Under the pieces are notes generated by a model. It was given only the letters and a program-made list of their open reading frames with translations, was not told where the DNA came from and searched no databases. From the NCBI GenBank assembly GCA_000720375.1, contig JOAA01000063.1, positions 1-46,535 of the forward strand: a stretch of 46,535 nucleotides of DNA, written 5' to 3'. Positions 44,150 through 46,535 of this stretch are shown here, in pieces (within the stretch, counting starts at the first letter, position 1; the number at the start of each line of letters is the position of its first letter). This DNA comes from Rhodococcus rhodnii. GTDB lineage: Bacteria; Actinomycetota; Actinomycetes; Mycobacteriales; Pseudonocardiaceae. Both the position numbers and the translations under genes were made by a program.

Positions 44150-46512
44150 TGGGACTCGTCTTTGGTGGTCGTGTGGTTGTCGGTTGTGTTGTTCTGGAGG
44201 GCGGTGCGTGCCTTCTGGGGTGTGGGGTGGGTCTCGTCGGGTGACCGGTTGTCCATGGTGCGGGAACTGGGGGCGGGTCTGGCCGGTGCGGGCCGCGAGT
44301 CGCCGGTGTGGCGTTTGGGGGTGCGTTTGACCGGGTTGTTGCGGGGGATTTGGGTGATCGCGGGCCCGGCGGCGAGGTGCTCGTGCGGTGCATCCGGTGT
44401 TGTCGCGGTGCCGGTGGCCGAGCTGGTGTCGGCTGGGGTGCTGGTCTGGGTCGCGGGCCTGCGATGCTGGCCTGTCTGCTTGTTGTCGTGCTCGGGTCGT
44501 GCGGCGGGCGGGTCGGCGAGCATGGTCTGCGGGAGCAGCAGCTGAGCGGTGATCCCGCTGACTGGCGTCTGGGTCAGTTCGACCTCGACGCCGAGCTGGT
44601 GGGCCAACCGGCCGGCCACGTGGTGCCCGACGGACTGGGTCGGTGTGACGGTGACGTCCTGCTCGCCGCGCAACCGGGCGTTGGCTGTGGCCAGCTGCTC
44701 GTGGGGCATCCCGGCGCCGTGGTCGACCACGGTGAGCGCATACCGGACGCCGGCCCGCGCACCGTGGATTTCCACTTCCAGGTGTGGCGGGGAGAACGAC
44801 AGAGCATTGTCGATCAGTTCGGCGAGCAGGTGCGCCAGTGCGCCGACCACCGGACCGGTCACGTGCGCCTCGTCGATCTGCCGCAGCGCGACGCGCCGGT
44901 AATCCTCTACTCCGGAGATCCCGGCGCGGATGACGTCGGTGATGGCCAGCGGTTGCGCCCCGCAGGGTGGGCTCGGCTCGCCGGCCAGGACCAGCAGGCT
45001 CTCGGTGTTGCGGCGCATGCGGGTGGCCAGGTGGTCCAGCTCGAACAGCTTCGCCAGGGCCGTCGGGTTCGGCTCGTGGCGTTCGAACTCGCTGATCAAG
45101 CCGAGTTGGCGGCAGACCAGGTCCTGGTTGCGGCGGCCAAGGTTGGCCAGCGACTCGGTGGTGGTGCGGCGCACCAGAGCCTGCTCGCCGGCCAGGGCGA
45201 AGGCTGTGCTCTGCACGCGGTCCACCGCCCGGGCGGCCGACGCGATCTCGGTGGCCGCCCGGGTGGGCGCGCGCACCGGCTGCGGCGGTGTCGGTGCGTC
45301 CGCGCCCGGCGCGTGCCAGGCGGCCGCCGCCGCCGGCAGCCGGCGCGTGGCAATGTCGTGCGCCTGCGCGGCCAGCGCGGCCAGCGGCCGGACGATCGAT
45401 CGCAGGCAGCCCACCACCAGCGCGATCTGCAGGCCGACTGCGAACACTGCCAGCAGCAGGAACACCATCAGCCCGCTGGCGGCGTCGGTGCGCAGGTCTC
45501 TCGCGCGCTGCCGCAGGTCCTCGCCGAGCGCGCGCTGCACGTGCCACATCTGGTCGACGACCGAGGTCATCTGCGCCCACCAGCCGACCGGATCGACCGG
45601 GTGCGCGATCGGGCCCACCGGCGAGGAGATCGCCGCCCTCTCGGCAGCGGCCGCCTGCACCGCGGACTGCGACTCCAGGCTCGCCTCCAGCTGGGCGCGC
45701 CGGGCCAGCGTCGCGTCGTGGCGAAACGCCGCGAGGCCAGCCAGTTTGACGGCCCGGATCTCGGTGAAGCGGATGTACTCACCGGCGCGGAAGCGGCCGG
45801 CGGCGAACACACCAGCCAGAAACCCGCGTTCCTGCGCCGTGGCCTGGGTGGCCGCGCCGAGCGCACTCAACGCTCGCAGGCCCTCGCGCAGCTCGGCGTC
45901 CCGCGCCTGGCCCATACCTGGCTCGACCTCGTTCAGTGCGGCGATACCGGCGGTGTACCACTCGAACGTGGCACTTCGGCCGGCCAGGCCGGCGTCGACG
46001 TTCCGCCTCGTGGAGAGCACCGCGTCAAGCCGGCCCAGCGCGCCGCGGACCCCACCAGCCGCGCGGGAGTCCCCGGCAGCGACAGCTGTGTGCAGCTCGG
46101 CCAGCGCCCGGTCAGTGTTCTTGCGCTGCCGCCCGATCGACTCGATCGACTCGATCGACGGTGTGAAGCGAGACTCACCGTCGGACCTGCCGGTGGCACC
46201 GTCGGACCTGCCGGTGGCACCGTCGGGCTTGCCGTAGGTCACGTCACGCTCCCGCTGCAGCTCCTGAGCCAGGCTCTGCACCGCCAGCGCGAGCGACACG
46301 GCTTTCTCGGTGTCCTCGGCTTCCGCGTAGTCGCTGTACCGGCCGACGATGATCAACCCGAGCAGGACCAGCACAAGGGCCACCGAGACCAGCAGGATCC
46401 GCACCAGCCGGTACCGGATCGTGCGCGGTGCGAGCAGCCGGTAGACCAGCCGCCGGTCTCCCTCCCCTCCCGGTGCATCACCGTCAGACACAGACCCAGC
46501 GCATACGAACAC
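44146..46512 (-). CDS. cvnA: Conservon-type (CvnA-like) nitrate/nitrite-sensing-domain histidine kinase
   Basis: GTG 46512, preceded by GGAGG, gives 788 aa. A membrane helix (~37-57) is followed by a large extracytoplasmic helical sensing domain (NIT-like, ~75-335), a second helix (~350-372) and a HAMP-like linker. A degenerate dimerisation region lacking a clear phospho-acceptor His follows. The ATPase domain has N-box LAELIDNALSFSPP, G1 VVDHGAGMPHEQL and a GHHVAGRLAHQLGV G2 region. The last ~130 residues are a Pro/Thr/Asn-rich tail. These are the traits of CvnA, the sensor of actinomycete conservons, which work with roadblock, DUF742 and Ras-like GTPase proteins like an unusual G-protein system. 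Here those partners are cut off by an IS remnant, so the kinase is an orphan. Confidence 0.85.
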   Translation of the reverse strand: MFVCAGSVSDGDAPGGEGDRRLVYRLLAPRTIRYRLVRILLVSVALVLVLLGLIIVGRYSDYAEAEDTEKAVSLALAVQSLAQELQRERDVTYGKPDGATGRSDGATGRSDGESRFTPSIESIESIGRQRKNTDRALAELHTAVAAGDSRAAGGVRGALGRLDAVLSTRRNVDAGLAGRSATFEWYTAGIAALNEVEPGMGQARDAELREGLRALSALGAATQATAQERGFLAGVFAAGRFRAGEYIRFTEIRAVKLAGLAAFRHDATLARRAQLEASLESQSAVQAAAAERAAISSPVGPIAHPVDPVGWWAQMTSVVDQMWHVQRALGEDLRQRARDLRTDAASGLMVFLLLAVFAVGLQIALVVGCLRSIVRPLAALAAQAHDIATRRLPAAAAAWHAPGADAPTPPQPVRAPTRAATEIASAARAVDRVQSTAFALAGEQALVRRTTTESLANLGRRNQDLVCRQLGLISEFERHEPNPTALAKLFELDHLATRMRRNTESLLVLAGEPSPPCGAQPLAITDVIRAGISGVEDYRRVALRQIDEAHVTGPVVGALAHLLAELIDNALSFSPPHLEVEIHGARAGVRYALTVVDHGAGMPHEQLATANARLRGEQDVTVTPTQSVGHHVAGRLAHQLGVEVELTQTPVSGITAQLLLPQTMLADPPAARPEHDNKQTGQHRRPATQTSTPADTSSATGTATTPDAPHEHLAAGPAITQIPRNNPVKRTPKRHTGDSRPAPARPAPSSRTMDNRSPDETHPTPQKARTALQNNTTDNHTTTKDESQ
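46135..46160. repeat. 9-bp tandem repeat (three units) in the kinase gene
   Basis: GATCGACTC repeats nearly three times and encodes a SIE-repeat (SIESIESIG) in the sensing domain. Confidence 0.75.
46178..46229. repeat. 21-bp tandem repeat in the kinase gene
   Basis: Two full 21-bp units and a partial third encode the 7-residue repeat GATGRSD in the extracytoplasmic part of the kinase. Unit number could vary between strains. Confidence 0.75.
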
Positions 46513-46535
46513 TGATCCTCCGATTCACGGAATAG

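Noticed and set aside
46135..46229. Possible CRISPR array
   Set aside because: The repeats are direct, contiguous and in frame, with no spacers; no cas genes occur in the window.
44308..46515. 735-aa plus-strand frame opposite the conservon kinase
   Set aside because: Antisense shadow; the minus strand has clear membrane helices and ATPase motifs, this frame has none.

Overview
This window is high-GC actinomycete DNA, most likely from a Pseudonocardiales relative (Kutzneria/Lentzea/Saccharothrix type). The evidence is the XRE-DUF5753/DUF397 pair, a conservon-type histidine kinase, an F420-dependent (DDN-like) reductase, GTG/TTG starts, frequent 4-base start/stop overlaps and large NRPS genes. 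The genus is an inference. The window opens inside a secreted subtilisin-like protease, and the conservon at the right end is cut short.

Layout. (1) 1-3235: the C-terminal part of a secreted S8 peptidase converges on a secreted lamin-tail-domain protein across a perfect 16-bp hairpin. (2) 3262-8148: a decayed zone with transposase remnants, a frameshifted ricin-B lectin gene, an exonuclease III fragment, a large ATPase regulator gene broken by many frameshifts, and one intact XRE regulator. Two copies of a conserved ~100-bp hairpin element lie here. (3) 8203-15326: a candidate exopolysaccharide locus. On the minus strand are a UDP-GlcNAc 2-epimerase and two secreted DUF2334 (deacetylase-like) proteins; divergently on the plus strand are an unannotated 55-aa membrane peptide, a processive GT2 synthase and a secreted 3D-domain protein. 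(4) 15346-19006: an F420-type reductase, several small orphan proteins, and an XRE/DUF397 pair. (5) 19095-19940: a dead IS701-like transposase copy.

(6) 20250-43124: nonribosomal peptide genes in two opposed blocks. The plus-strand block has a stand-alone thioester-reductase-like SDR and an NRPS of order A-methyltransferase-T-C. The minus-strand block is ABC ATPase, ABC permease, a 4335-aa four-module NRPS (C-A-T x4, then TE) and an MbtH-like protein; the first three genes overlap by 4 bases. The first module looks EntF-like, and its specificity code, DVWHFSLVDK, matches serine. Between the blocks lie a FabH-like gene that has lost its catalytic His region, transposase scraps and an AT-rich island with a 13-bp inverted repeat. 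(7) 43685-46512: ISL3 and IS701 remnants abut the first seven codons of a conservon B gene; its kinase partner is intact.

How it fits together. The NRPS, MbtH and DrrAB-like exporter form a plausible production and export unit for a Ser-containing peptide, probably acyl- or aryl-capped. The epimerase/GT2/DUF2334 locus looks like a synthase-dependent, partly deacetylated extracellular polysaccharide system. Several broken genes sit directly against copies of one IS end (core 'AAGTGCGGCTGCCCTACTAG'), so IS-driven deletion probably shaped much of the window. The most novel-looking items are the exopolysaccharide locus with its tiny partner protein, the A-MT-T-C NRPS with reductase, and the duplicated leader/hairpin element.
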